This document shows, in pieces, positions 37,102 through 46,102 of a DNA stretch of 64,000 nucleotides. Where the stretch lies: positions 62,001-126,000 of the forward strand of contig DATBLQ010000043.1 in assembly GCA_036555325.1 (NCBI GenBank). The letters run 5' to 3'. A program made the position numbers and the translations under genes. The first letter of the stretch is position 1, and each line of letters opens with the position of its first letter. The notes beneath the pieces are model-generated. The model saw nothing but the letters and a program-made list of their open reading frames with translations, was not told the DNA's origin and did no database searches. Source of the stretch: DATBLQ01 sp036555325 (GTDB lineage: Bacteria > Pseudomonadota > Alphaproteobacteria > Rhizobiales > Aestuariivirgaceae).

Positions 37102-37608
37102 ATGCCGCACTATGAGCATGTATTTCTGGTTCGCCAGGATGCTTCGGCCCCGCAGGTCGAGACGCTGACGCAGCAATTCAAGTCCGTCATTGAAGGCAAC
37201 GGCGGCAAGGTGACAAAAACGGAAAGCTGGGGCGTTCGCTCCTTGACGTTTCGCATTAAGAAAAACCGCAAGGCCCACTATTCTCTCCTCAACATCGATG
37301 CGCCGCCGGCGGCCGTAGCCGAGATGGAGCGTCAGATGTCGATCAACGAGGATGTCATCCGATTTATGACGATCAAGGTCGACGAACTTGAGGAAGGACC
37401 TTCGGCGGTCATGCGACAGAGCCGCTCCCGCGATCGCGAAGATGATCGCGGCTTCGGCGACCGCGGCTTCGGCGACCGCGGCTTCGGTGGAGATCGCGGC
37501 TTTGGCGGCGGAGGACGCCGGGATCGGGCCGATCGTGGTGGTTTCCGCGACCGTCCGCGGGGCGGCCGCGAAGAGGAAGCTGCACCAACCGCTGAGGGGA
37601 CAAGCTAA
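37102..37608 (+). CDS. rpsF: 30S ribosomal protein S6 with Gly/Arg/Phe-rich C-terminal extension
   Basis: A 168-aa S6. Residues 1-100 are the ferredoxin-like S6 fold (MPHYEHVFLVRQDASAPQVE through MERQMSINEDVIRFM). From residue 105 a basic, glycine-rich tail holds tandem DRGFG units (116-135) then GGGGRRDRADRGGFRDRPRG. The underlying DNA repeats a GCGGCTTCGGCGACC unit around 37450-37490. The tail looks RNA-binding and disordered. Its stop overlaps the rpsR start (TAATG). Confidence 0.95.
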   Translation: MPHYEHVFLVRQDASAPQVETLTQQFKSVIEGNGGKVTKTESWGVRSLTFRIKKNRKAHYSLLNIDAPPAAVAEMERQMSINEDVIRFMTIKVDELEEGPSAVMRQSRSRDREDDRGFGDRGFGDRGFGGDRGFGGGGRRDRADRGGFRDRPRGGREEEAAPTAEGTS

Positions 37609-37853
37609 TGGCTCCGCAACAGGGACAAGCGCGCCGCCCGTTCTTCCGCCGGCGGAAGAGTTGCCCGTTCTCGGGCGAGGGTGCGCCTAAGATCGACTAT
37701 AAGGACGTAAGGCTCTTGTCGCGTTTCATTTCCGAGCGCGGCAAGATCGTGCCGAGCCGCATAACGGCGGTCAGCGCGAAAAAACAGCGCGAGCTTGCTC
37801 GCGCCATCAAGCGGGCACGTTATCTCGCCCTTTTGCCCTACGTGATGAGCTAA
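37608..37853 (+). CDS. rpsR: 30S ribosomal protein S18
   Basis: An 81-aa S18, the binding partner of S6 on the 30S platform. It has RRPFFRRRKSCPFSG and then KIDYKDVRLLSRFISERGKI with PSRITAVSAKKQRELARAIK, all standard. It is translationally coupled to rpsF. A GC-rich imperfect hairpin follows the stop (about 37858-37880), possibly an attenuator. Confidence 0.97.
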   Translation: MAPQQGQARRPFFRRRKSCPFSGEGAPKIDYKDVRLLSRFISERGKIVPSRITAVSAKKQRELARAIKRARYLALLPYVMS

Positions 37854-37943
37854 CACTGGGCGCACCCCTGGCTAGGGGCGCGTTTCAGGCTGGGATGGAA
37901 TGCGTCCATCCCTAACCCGTCTAGGGAGATTGGGGACAGCCAA

Positions 37944-38927
37944 GTGAAGACAACCAACTGGATCTTCATTGCGATTATCGGGGGGCTCGCCGCGGCGCTG
38001 CTCCATGCGAGCGTCGTCGCGCTCACCCCGCTTGCAGCCATCCTCTTCTATGTTGCGCCCTTGCCCCTCTTCATCGTCGGCCTTGGCCAGGGATGGATTC
38101 CCGCCGCCGTGGGTGCAGCGGTCGGCAGCGGTGCGCTCGCAACTCTGTGGGGCGCCAAGGCGGGGTTGTTTTTTCTCATCGCTACTGCCGCGGGCCCCGT
38201 GATCCTGTCCAGACTTGCCCTTATCCATCGTTCCGCAACAAAGGCGGGTCTGGAGGGCGAAGCATCGCAAGGAAATATGCAATGGTACCCAGAGGGCAGA
38301 CTGTTGCTGTGGGCCGCTGCATTGGCTGGAGTCCTCCTTACCCTTGTCATTATTCTTGTCGGCCCTGACGCCGAAACCTTTCAAGCGACGCTGAGGGACT
38401 GGTCGACGAAATTCGCCGAACCGATGTTTAGCGGCATCCCGGAAGGCCAGCGCTCGGGCTTCACGCAACTGGTGGATTTCATTGTCGCGCTCGCGCCCGT
38501 CGCCAGCGCCGCCGCCTGGCTTGTGGCGATTATGGGGAACTTGCTGCTCGCCTCCCGCATGCTCAAGGCCTGGGGCCTGTCCATCCGGCCATGGTCGCCG
38601 TTTTCCTCGCTGACATTCCCTCGTACGGCAGCAGTTGGGCTTGCCGCTTCATGTGCAGCGAGCTTCCTGCCTGGCACTGCCGGCCTGATCGGCTCGGTGT
38701 TTGCCGCACCCCTTTGCACTGCATTCGCGATACTTGGACTCGCTGTCATTCATCACCTTCTCTTGCAGCATCCGGCAAGGGTGCCCCTGCTTGCCGGCCT
38801 CTACGCGGCGCTGATCCTGCTGAGCTGGATCGTCCTATTGCCGCTGCTGGTTCTGGGAGTTGCCGATCTCGGCTGGAATCTGAGAAAGCGCTCAAGTCCG
38901 CTTCCCCCCGTCAACCGAAACAGCTGA
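37944..38927 (+). CDS. DUF2232 family membrane protein
   Basis: A 327-aa polytopic membrane protein with about eight hydrophobic segments, starting WIFIAIIGGLAAALLHAS. DUF2232 proteins lie between rpsR and rplI in Hyphomicrobiales; their function is not established. ATG does not start this frame at 37944; it opens with GTG AAG ACA ACC AAC, and GGGGAC lies before it. Small S-component-like transport or a role in the envelope are guesses only. Confidence 0.85.
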   Translation: MKTTNWIFIAIIGGLAAALLHASVVALTPLAAILFYVAPLPLFIVGLGQGWIPAAVGAAVGSGALATLWGAKAGLFFLIATAAGPVILSRLALIHRSATKAGLEGEASQGNMQWYPEGRLLLWAAALAGVLLTLVIILVGPDAETFQATLRDWSTKFAEPMFSGIPEGQRSGFTQLVDFIVALAPVASAAAWLVAIMGNLLLASRMLKAWGLSIRPWSPFSSLTFPRTAAVGLAASCAASFLPGTAGLIGSVFAAPLCTAFAILGLAVIHHLLLQHPARVPLLAGLYAALILLSWIVLLPLLVLGVADLGWNLRKRSSPLPPVNRNS

Positions 38928-38949
38928 GCGAAATTGAAAGGAGATCCCC

Positions 38950-39570
38950 ATGGAAGTGATTTTGCTGGAACGTGTCGAAAAGCTTGGCTCCATGGGCCAA
39001 GTAGTTAAGGTGAAAGACGGCTTTGCGCGCAACTACCTGCTGCCGCAAGGCAAGGCGATGCGTGCCACCGAAGCAAACAAGCAAAAATTTGAGCGCGAGC
39101 GCTCGAAGCTCGAAGCGCGCAACGCCGAACGACGCTCAGGCGCTGAAAACGAGGCGGTGAAGCTGAACGGCAAGAGCTTCGTTATCCTCCGACAGGCCGG
39201 CGAAAGCGGTCAGTTGTACGGATCGGTCACCACGCGCGACATAGCCGATGTGGCGTCGAGCGCCAACCTTGAGGTTTTGCGCACGCATGTGATGCTGGAG
39301 CAACCCATCAAGACCATCGGTCTCTACAAAGTGAAAATTGCCCTTCACCCGGAGGTCATCTCCGAGGTCCAGGTGAATGTTGCCCGCACCCAGGATGAAG
39401 CGGAAGCTCAGGCTCGCGGTGAGATCCTGACGGGAACCGTCTCCGAACGAGAGGAGGCGCGTATTGCCGCTGAGGAACTTTTCGAAGCGGAGGCTTTGGC
39501 CAAGGCGCAGCTCGAAACAAAAGAGCCGAACGAACAAGCCGACGAGAAACCTTCCAAGAGCAAGGGTTAG
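38950..39570 (+). CDS. rplI: 50S ribosomal protein L9 with C-terminal extension
   Basis: A 206-aa L9, longer than the about 150 aa of E. coli. The N-domain MEVILLERVEKLGSMGQVVK, then VKDGFARNYLLPQGKA, is standard, and the C-domain includes ESGQLYGSVTTRDIAD. From about residue 150 an acidic, Ala/Glu/Lys-rich helical tail continues to KPSKSKG. AAAGGAGAT precedes the start. In related genomes dnaB and alr follow rplI; here radA does. Confidence 0.96.
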   Translation: MEVILLERVEKLGSMGQVVKVKDGFARNYLLPQGKAMRATEANKQKFERERSKLEARNAERRSGAENEAVKLNGKSFVILRQAGESGQLYGSVTTRDIADVASSANLEVLRTHVMLEQPIKTIGLYKVKIALHPEVISEVQVNVARTQDEAEAQARGEILTGTVSEREEARIAAEELFEAEALAKAQLETKEPNEQADEKPSKSKG

Positions 39571-39595
39571 TTCGGGCTTTATGCGGCGCTCTTCA

Positions 39596-40963
39596 ATGGC
39601 GAACCGCCACCCATCCTATGTCTGCCAGAATTGCGGGGCGGCTGCAGCAAAATGGTCAGGCCGTTGCGATTCCTGCGGTGCCTGGAACACGATCATCGAG
39701 GAGGCAACCGCTGCTCCCCTTGCCGGCGCCCGGGGTCAGGGTCTGCCCAAGGGGCGCAAGGGTCGGCTGGTCGGGTTGAAAGGCGAGCTGCCGCATCCAC
39801 CGCGGCTGCTCAGCGGCATCGCCGAACTCGATCGCGTTGCGGGCGGGGGATTTGTGCAAGGGTCAGCGGCGCTCGTTGGCGGCGATCCCGGCATCGGCAA
39901 GTCGACGCTTCTTCTGCAGGCCATGGCTGCGCTGGCGCGCAAAGGTGAGCGCGTGATCTATGTTTCGGGCGAGGAGGCAATCTCCCAGGTGCAGATCCGT
40001 GCCGACCGGTTGGGGCTGACGGATGCACCGGTCCTTCTCGCCTCGCTCACCAACGTGTCGGATATCCTCGCCACACTGAGCGATGAGCCCCGTCCTCGCG
40101 CGGTGGTGATTGACTCCATTCAAACCTTGTGGACTCCGGTGATCGAATCGGCACCAGGCACCGTGTCGCAGCTGCGCGCAGGTTCAGAAGCGCTCATCCG
40201 GCTGGCCAAAGCCAACGGCATCACTGTCCTCTTCGTTGGCCACGTGACCAAGGAAGGCGAAATCGCCGGTCCTAAGGTCATCGAGCATTTGGTCGATACA
40301 GTGCTCTATTTCGAAGGCGACCGCGGCCATCAGTTTCGCATTTTGCGGGCGGTGAAGAACCGCTTCGGTCCCACCGACGAAATCGGGGTGTTCGAAATGT
40401 CCGATGGCGGACTCAAGGAGGTCACCAATCCCTCGCGGCTCTTCATGGGCGCACGCGAAACTGCAGCTCCCGGATCGGCTGTTTTCGCTGGGATGGAGGG
40501 CACAAGGCCCCTTCTCATGGAAGTACAGGCACTCGTCTCGCCCTCTGTCTTGGGCAATCCGCGTCGTGCCGTTGTCGGCTGGGACCAGAACCGCCTTGCC
40601 ATGGTGCTCGCGGTACTCGAAGCCCGCGCCGCGGTAGCGATCGGCGCACATGATGTGTATCTCAATGTCGCAGGCGGACTTAAGGTGCGCGAGCCCGCTG
40701 CCGATCTTGCCGTAGCGGCGGCACTCGTGTCCTCCATGACGGGTGCCATGTTGCCGCAGCAGGCTGTGTTTTTTGGTGAAATCGCCCTTTCCGGCTCGAT
40801 AAGGCCGGTGAGCCAGAGCGAGGCCCGGCTCAAAGAGGCCGCCAAGCTTGGCCTTACCCGGGCTGTCCTGGCGGCAAACGGTGAGCCCCCATTGGCCCGG
40901 GGATTGGAGATAAAGTTGTTGGAAAATGTGGCCGATCTCGTAGCTTATGTTGCCGGCAGCTGA
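39596..40963 (+). CDS. radA: DNA repair protein RadA/Sms
   Basis: A 455-aa branch-migration helicase of recombination. The N-terminal zinc finger is CQNCG...CDSCG, Walker A is GGDPGIGKSTLLLQA, the family hallmark KNRFGPTDEIGVF is present, and a Lon-like C-terminal domain follows (AVAAALVSSMTGA). The start at 39596 (MANRHPSYVCQNCG) places the finger at the usual position; an alternative ATG at 39581 adds five residues. It follows rplI by 25 bp, an unusual junction. Confidence 0.95.
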   Translation: MANRHPSYVCQNCGAAAAKWSGRCDSCGAWNTIIEEATAAPLAGARGQGLPKGRKGRLVGLKGELPHPPRLLSGIAELDRVAGGGFVQGSAALVGGDPGIGKSTLLLQAMAALARKGERVIYVSGEEAISQVQIRADRLGLTDAPVLLASLTNVSDILATLSDEPRPRAVVIDSIQTLWTPVIESAPGTVSQLRAGSEALIRLAKANGITVLFVGHVTKEGEIAGPKVIEHLVDTVLYFEGDRGHQFRILRAVKNRFGPTDEIGVFEMSDGGLKEVTNPSRLFMGARETAAPGSAVFAGMEGTRPLLMEVQALVSPSVLGNPRRAVVGWDQNRLAMVLAVLEARAAVAIGAHDVYLNVAGGLKVREPAADLAVAAALVSSMTGAMLPQQAVFFGEIALSGSIRPVSQSEARLKEAAKLGLTRAVLAANGEPPLARGLEIKLLENVADLVAYVAGS

Positions 40964-41101
40964 TCTCGCCGCAATTTGGTGCCTGAACACGCGTTAATTT
41001 CGGTGGGAACTACGAAATCTTTACCGAAGACATGCCTGGAAAAGCTCCCTATAAAGCGGCCTTCCATTGAGTTTTGGCCATGAATATCGGACAGTCGAAC
41101 C

Positions 41102-41803
41102 ATGCCATTCCAATTGCTTGACCTGATACTGATCGGGATCATGATCATTTCGGGCCTTCTGGCCCTGATGCGCGGTTTCACCCGCGAAGTCCTGTCGCTG
41201 ATGGCGTGGGGCATCGCAGGCCTGGCGGCAATCGGTGCAGTGCTTTCCCCCGAGCTCAATCGCATCGCCGGACAATATTTGCAGCCCGAAGTCGTCGCTA
41301 AAATTGCCCTCGGCGGAGGCGTGTTCCTCATCGTCCTCATTATCATGTCGCTGATCAGCGTGAGAATCGCCGATTGGGTGCTGGACAGTGCTGCGGGTGC
41401 TTTCGACCGCACCATGGGCTTCGTCTACGGGCTGGGGCGCGGCTTGTTGCTCGTTGCGATCGCCTATCTGTTTTACATCTGGCTCGTTCCCAAGGAGAAG
41501 CACGAGGATTGGATACGCAATGCGCGATTGTTGCCCGTGGTCGAAGAGGTGAGCGCCGTCGTGCTCTCGTTTCTTCCTGCCGATGTTGCTGAAGTTCTCA
41601 GAGGCAAGACCTATATCACCAATCAGGAGCAGGCGCCCGGCGACACCGCCGCGCCCGCTGAGCAGGATGAGGAAGGCTATCAGGCCGGGCAGCAGCGAAA
41701 TCTCAATCAGCTGATCGAAAGCACTGAGGGCAGCTCGAATGCGGCCGATGGCGATTCTGACACCGAACCGGTATTCGGCGGACAAAGCACCACGGGGCAG
41801 TGA
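41102..41803 (+). CDS. CvpA family membrane protein
   Basis: A 233-aa protein with four hydrophobic segments in the first 150 residues, including LIGIMIISGLLALMRGFTRE and GVFLIVLIIMSLISV; the AFDRTMGFVYGLGRGLLLVA stretch is typical of CvpA. CvpA homologues, first linked to colicin V production, commonly sit next to purF and affect envelope stress tolerance. The last 60 residues are acidic, Gln/Ser-rich and probably disordered. Confidence 0.9.
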   Translation: MPFQLLDLILIGIMIISGLLALMRGFTREVLSLMAWGIAGLAAIGAVLSPELNRIAGQYLQPEVVAKIALGGGVFLIVLIIMSLISVRIADWVLDSAAGAFDRTMGFVYGLGRGLLLVAIAYLFYIWLVPKEKHEDWIRNARLLPVVEEVSAVVLSFLPADVAEVLRGKTYITNQEQAPGDTAAPAEQDEEGYQAGQQRNLNQLIESTEGSSNAADGDSDTEPVFGGQSTTGQ

Positions 41804-41848
41804 ACCTGCCGCTGTCGAACTGTTTCGGCAATGCCAAGGGGCCAAACG

Positions 41849-43315
41849 ATGGCGGAGAACAGGCTTAAGTATCTAGACCTGACTGAGGATAGGCTGCGCG
41901 AGGAGTGTGGCGTTTTCGGCGTGTTTGGTCACGATGATGCGGCCGCTTTGACAGCGCTTGGCTTGCACGCCCTTCAACACCGTGGTCAGGAGGCCGCCGG
42001 AATCGTCACCTATGACGGACAGAGGTTTCATGCTGAGCGAGGACTTGGCCTTGTCAGCGATCATTTTTCCAATGAGGAAACCATTGGCCGGCTGAAAGGC
42101 CGCTCGGCCATGGGCCACGTCCGCTATTCGACCACCGGCGAAACCATTCTGCGCAATGTGCAGCCCCTATTCGCAGAGCTGGCAACCGGCGGTCTTGCCG
42201 TGGGGCACAATGGCAACCTCACCAACGGGCTTACTTTGAGGCATGAACTGATTTCTGAGGGGGCCATCTGCCAGTCGACGTCCGACACTGAAGTGATCCT
42301 CCATCTGGTGGCGCGCTCTCCAAAGCAAAGAATCATCGAGCGGTTCATCGATGCGCTGCGTTCTCTCGAGGGAGCCTATTCGCTTGTCGCGCTTACCAAC
42401 AAGAAACTGATCGGTGCACGCGATCCGCTTGGCATCAGGCCATTGGTGCTCGGTCAATTCAACGGTTCATATGTACTGGCTTCCGAGACCTGCGCGCTCG
42501 ATATCATCGGTGCAAGATTCATTCGCGAGATCGAGAACGGCGAGGTCGTGGTTATCAGCGACACCGGCCTCGAATCCCTGCGTCCCTTCCCCAAGCTGAG
42601 CCCGCGGCCTTGCATTTTCGAATACGTTTACTTCTCCCGGCCCGACAGCATTCTCGGTGGCCGCTCCATCTATGAGGTGCGCAAGCAGATGGGCCGCCAG
42701 CTTGCGCTCGAATCGCCAGCTGATGTGGATGTCGTGATACCGGTGCCCGATTCCGGCGTGCCTGCGGCCTTGGGGTTTGCCCAGCAATCGAAACTGCCCT
42801 TCGAGCTGGGCATCATTCGCAATCACTACGTCGGCCGCACCTTCATCGAGCCGACCCAGCAAATCCGTGCACTGGGAGTGAAGCTCAAACACAACGCCAA
42901 CCGTAAGGCGATAGAAGGCAAGCGCGTACTGCTTGTCGATGATTCGATCGTGCGCGGCACGACATCGTTTAAGATCGTTCGCATGATGTATGAGGCAGGG
43001 GCGAAGGAAGTCCACATGCGCGTTGCGAGCCCACCGATTACGCACCCGGACTTCTACGGTATCGACACCCCTGAACAGCGCCAACTTCTTGCCGCCACTC
43101 ATTCGTTGGACGAAATGCGAGACTTCATCGGTGTCCGGTCGTTGGCCTTTCTGTCGGTCGACGGGATTTATCGGGCTGTGGGCCTGCCTGGACGCGATTC
43201 ACTCCGGCCGCAATTCACCGATCATTGCTTTACCGGCGACTATCCAACGCCCCTGACCGACCGCGACGGGCCCCGCCACCCGCGCCAGCTGTCGCTTCTC
43301 GCGGAAGCGCGCTGA
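41849..43315 (+). CDS. purF: Amidophosphoribosyltransferase
   Basis: The committed step of purine synthesis: PRPP + Gln to phosphoribosylamine. It is 488 aa from ATG 41849, preceded by AAGGGG. The Ntn-hydrolase nucleophile is Cys20 in REECGVFGVFGHDDA, to be exposed by removal of a short propeptide. The PRPP-binding motif is LLVDDSIVRGTTS. The usual cvpA-purF pairing is kept, and the gene is followed after 9 bp by the SDR gene. Confidence 0.96.
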   Translation: MAENRLKYLDLTEDRLREECGVFGVFGHDDAAALTALGLHALQHRGQEAAGIVTYDGQRFHAERGLGLVSDHFSNEETIGRLKGRSAMGHVRYSTTGETILRNVQPLFAELATGGLAVGHNGNLTNGLTLRHELISEGAICQSTSDTEVILHLVARSPKQRIIERFIDALRSLEGAYSLVALTNKKLIGARDPLGIRPLVLGQFNGSYVLASETCALDIIGARFIREIENGEVVVISDTGLESLRPFPKLSPRPCIFEYVYFSRPDSILGGRSIYEVRKQMGRQLALESPADVDVVIPVPDSGVPAALGFAQQSKLPFELGIIRNHYVGRTFIEPTQQIRALGVKLKHNANRKAIEGKRVLLVDDSIVRGTTSFKIVRMMYEAGAKEVHMRVASPPITHPDFYGIDTPEQRQLLAATHSLDEMRDFIGVRSLAFLSVDGIYRAVGLPGRDSLRPQFTDHCFTGDYPTPLTDRDGPRHPRQLSLLAEAR

Positions 43316-43324
43316 TCGCTCTCG

Positions 43325-44074
43325 ATGTCCCAAACGCTCGAGCATCGCATTGCGCTGGTAACGGGCGCCTCGCGCGGCATCGGTCGCTCCATTGCTCAAG
43401 CTTTGGCCCGCCGTGGCGCCCACGTGGTTGCCGTTGCCCGAACCAGAGGCGGGCTTGAGGAGCTCGATGACGAAATCAGGGCGATAAACGGAACTGCCTC
43501 GTTGGTCCCGTTGGATTTGCGGCACCCGGAAGGCATCGATCAGCTGGCGAAAGTGGTCTTCGAACGCTGGAAAAAACTCGATATCCTCGTAGGCAACGCC
43601 GGGATCCTCGGCATCCTTTCGCCCCTTGGCCACATCGAGCCGAAAACCTGGGATGAGGTCATGCTGGTTAATGTCACGGCCAACTGGCGATTGATCCGCG
43701 CCTTCGATCCGCTGCTCCGCCTGTCGGATGCCGGTCGCGCCATTTTCGTAACCTCGGCGGCCGTGTATAAACTACTGGCCTACTGGGGCCCCTACTCGGT
43801 TTCCAAGGCAGCCCTGGAGGCCCTGGTGAAGACCTATGCGGCGGAAACCGTCACGACTCCTGTGAAGGTGAACCTGTTGAACCCAGGGCCCGTTCGCACT
43901 CGCATGCGGGCACAGGCCTTTCCCGGCGAGGATCCGGAAAGCTTGACCCCGCCGGAAGCAATTGCGGAAGCCGTCCTCCCTCTCGTGGCCATGGAACTCG
44001 ATCAGTCGGGCAGCATCTTCGACTTCATCGATGGGCGCCTCCAGCCGCGAGCGCCCCATCGACGTTCCACCTGA
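43325..44074 (+). CDS. SDR family NAD(P)-dependent oxidoreductase
   Basis: A 249-aa classical short-chain dehydrogenase with TGASRGIGRSIAQALA, VGNAGILG and the catalytic YSVSKAALEALVKTYA. The late segment LLNPGPVRTRMRAQAFPGED resembles YciK-type reductases. It regularly follows purF in this bacterial group, but its substrate is unknown. It ends about 60 bp before a strong hairpin terminator. Confidence 0.9.
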   Translation: MSQTLEHRIALVTGASRGIGRSIAQALARRGAHVVAVARTRGGLEELDDEIRAINGTASLVPLDLRHPEGIDQLAKVVFERWKKLDILVGNAGILGILSPLGHIEPKTWDEVMLVNVTANWRLIRAFDPLLRLSDAGRAIFVTSAAVYKLLAYWGPYSVSKAALEALVKTYAAETVTTPVKVNLLNPGPVRTRMRAQAFPGEDPESLTPPEAIAEAVLPLVAMELDQSGSIFDFIDGRLQPRAPHRRST

Positions 44075-44134
44075 TTCGACAGGTCATGCGCCGAGTTAAG
44101 TCTCGCGCATCTCTTGTCATGATCCCAACGCAAA

Positions 44135-44175
44135 GATGCCCGGACCGCGCCGCTTCCTGCGGCGGTCCGGGCATC
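44135..44175. terminator. GC-rich hairpin terminator between convergent genes
   Basis: GATGCCCGGACCGCGCCGC (44135-44153) pairs with GCGGCGGTCCGGGCATC (44159-44175) around the loop TTCCT, with a two-base bulge. It sits between the SDR stop and the convergent binding-protein stop. A short TTT follows on the minus-strand side and none on the plus side, so it best serves the minus-strand gene but may act both ways. Confidence 0.75.
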
Positions 44176-44196
44176 CGTTGGTTCGGAGTTTCGGCC

Positions 44197-45864
44197 CTAG
44201 GCTTCGATCCCCCATTCTTCGCAGAAGAAGTAGCGGGTCGGGTGCCCCTGGAAACCCTTCACCTTCTTGTCGACCGGGAAGATGATCGAGCGCCACAAGG
44301 GCTGCACGATCGGACCGTCTTCCTGGAGGATTCGCTCGAGCTCGCCCACGATTTCCGAGCGCGCCTTGACGTCGAGCGTGCCTTCGGCCTTGGTCAGAAG
44401 CTCATCGAACTGCTTGTTGGAATAGGCCGACTCGTTCCACGGCACGCCCGTGCGATAAGCGAGGCCAAGGACCATGATGCCGAGCGGGCGATGGGTCCAT
44501 TCCGTGAAGCCGAACGGCACCTTGTCCCACACTTCCCAGAATTTCGCGGAAGGCATCAGGTTGATCTTGCAGTTGATGCCAGCCTCCTTCCACTGGCCAA
44601 CCATGGTTTCGACTGCTCCCTGTTCCCAGCTGGGCTCGGGCTTGCAGACTATCTCGGTTTCCAGGCCATTGGGGAATCCGGCTTCGGCGAGCAATTTCTT
44701 GGCAGCCTCCACGTCGCGCTTCATCTCCGGAAGCTTGAAATACTCGGGGTGGATGCGGGCGACATGGTGGTGCTCCGCCACTTCGCCCAAGCCCTTGTGG
44801 GCGATCTGCAGCACCGGCGCATTGTCGGTCGCCAGGCGGAAGGCCTTGCGCACCTTCGGGTCGTCGAAGGGCTTCTGGTCGAGGCGCATGCGGGCGACGG
44901 CAGTCTGGGCGGTCACCGTTTCGACGACGTCGATGTGACTCATGGCCTTGTAAAGGTCGATCTGCTCGACGTTGGCATTGTAGGCGAGATGCACCTGGTT
45001 CGACTGGATGGCGGCAGCCGTCGCCGGCGGATTGTCACCGAGGTCGACGAACTCGACGCTGTCGAGATGGGCACCGCGGCCCTCCACCGCCTTCACAACA
45101 GCCTTGCGGCTTTCCTCGTGCTCCACCAGCGTGAAGGCGCCGGTACCGCGAGAACCGACCTTGAAGGTGCCTCCTTCCTTGGGATCGAGCATCAGGAATG
45201 GATAGTGGAAGAAGGTTTCAGGCAGCGCGATATTAGCGGTCTGAAGATTGAGGACGAGAGTCTTGGGATCCTTCACCTCGATGGCGTTGGCGTCCCACAG
45301 CTCGTATTTCTTGACAGGCTCGCCCTTGTCGTTCTTCTCACCGGTCTCGGTGACCTTCAGGAGCACCGCTTCCAACAGACCCAGAACCGACGATCCGGTG
45401 TTGGGGTCGAGGCAGTGCTTGATGTTCCAAGCGGCATCTTCGGCCGTGAATGGCTCGCCGTCATGCCAGTTGATGTCCGCGATGGTGAAGGTCCAGCTCT
45501 TAAGATCGGGAGAGACTTCCCATTTCGAGGCAAGATGTGGCCTGGTGACGTTATCGGAGCCGGTGCGGGTCAGGTAGCCGTCCGTCTGGCGGACAATGTT
45601 GGAATCGAACGCCCAGGAAAACGTGTGCGGGTTATCAACCTTTGGCACGCGCATCGATACTTTGACGATACCGCCTTTCGGCAGGTCCTGAGCGCGTGCG
45701 GGCGGAGCAAAGGGCTCGCCCGTGATCTTGCCTGCCCACATATAGGCAGCTCCCGCCGACATGCCGAGCAGCGCCGAGTAGCGCACGAACTCGCGCCGCG
45801 AAATCAGCTTGTCGGCAAGCTGCTGCTTCAGCTTCGGTATCCAAATATGCTCTTTGTCAGACAT
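44197..45864 (-). CDS. ABC transporter substrate-binding protein, family 5 (peptide/opine type)
   Basis: A 555-aa SBP_bac_5 lipid-free periplasmic protein, binding peptides, opines or sugars in this family. A twin-arginine signal is clear: ISRREFVRYSALLGMSAGAA (from about residue 21), so it may be folded before export. The family segment PHLASKWEVSPDLKSWTFTI and the core NIKHCLDPNTGSSV are present. No permease or ATPase genes are adjacent, so its partners must lie elsewhere or upstream genes were lost. Upstream 45865-46102 holds no gene. Confidence 0.9.
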   Translation of the reverse strand: MSDKEHIWIPKLKQQLADKLISRREFVRYSALLGMSAGAAYMWAGKITGEPFAPPARAQDLPKGGIVKVSMRVPKVDNPHTFSWAFDSNIVRQTDGYLTRTGSDNVTRPHLASKWEVSPDLKSWTFTIADINWHDGEPFTAEDAAWNIKHCLDPNTGSSVLGLLEAVLLKVTETGEKNDKGEPVKKYELWDANAIEVKDPKTLVLNLQTANIALPETFFHYPFLMLDPKEGGTFKVGSRGTGAFTLVEHEESRKAVVKAVEGRGAHLDSVEFVDLGDNPPATAAAIQSNQVHLAYNANVEQIDLYKAMSHIDVVETVTAQTAVARMRLDQKPFDDPKVRKAFRLATDNAPVLQIAHKGLGEVAEHHHVARIHPEYFKLPEMKRDVEAAKKLLAEAGFPNGLETEIVCKPEPSWEQGAVETMVGQWKEAGINCKINLMPSAKFWEVWDKVPFGFTEWTHRPLGIMVLGLAYRTGVPWNESAYSNKQFDELLTKAEGTLDVKARSEIVGELERILQEDGPIVQPLWRSIIFPVDKKVKGFQGHPTRYFFCEEWGIEA

Positions 45865-46102
45865 TTTGCTACTACCTCCCAGGCGAATTCCGTAACTCCC
45901 TGCGGGCGGACACCACCCGCGCTCACAGACCCGGTCCGGATCGGTGATTTCCCGACCCTAGCACCTGCCCAAGGTGAATCCAAATGGTGAAACAAGTTTA
46001 CGGTATTGCGGGGATTGAACTCTTTCCGCCTCGGCCAAAGCGTCCGCCCGCAAGGGATGAACAGCGCTGAATTCGGGTCTGCCCTGAGCCTTGCAGGAAA
46101 TT

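Noticed and set aside
44086..45990. 634-codon plus-strand open frame
   Set aside because: It is antisense to the family-5 binding protein gene, whose protein motifs and signal peptide are clear. The product of the antisense frame has no family features; high GC content makes such long shadows common.
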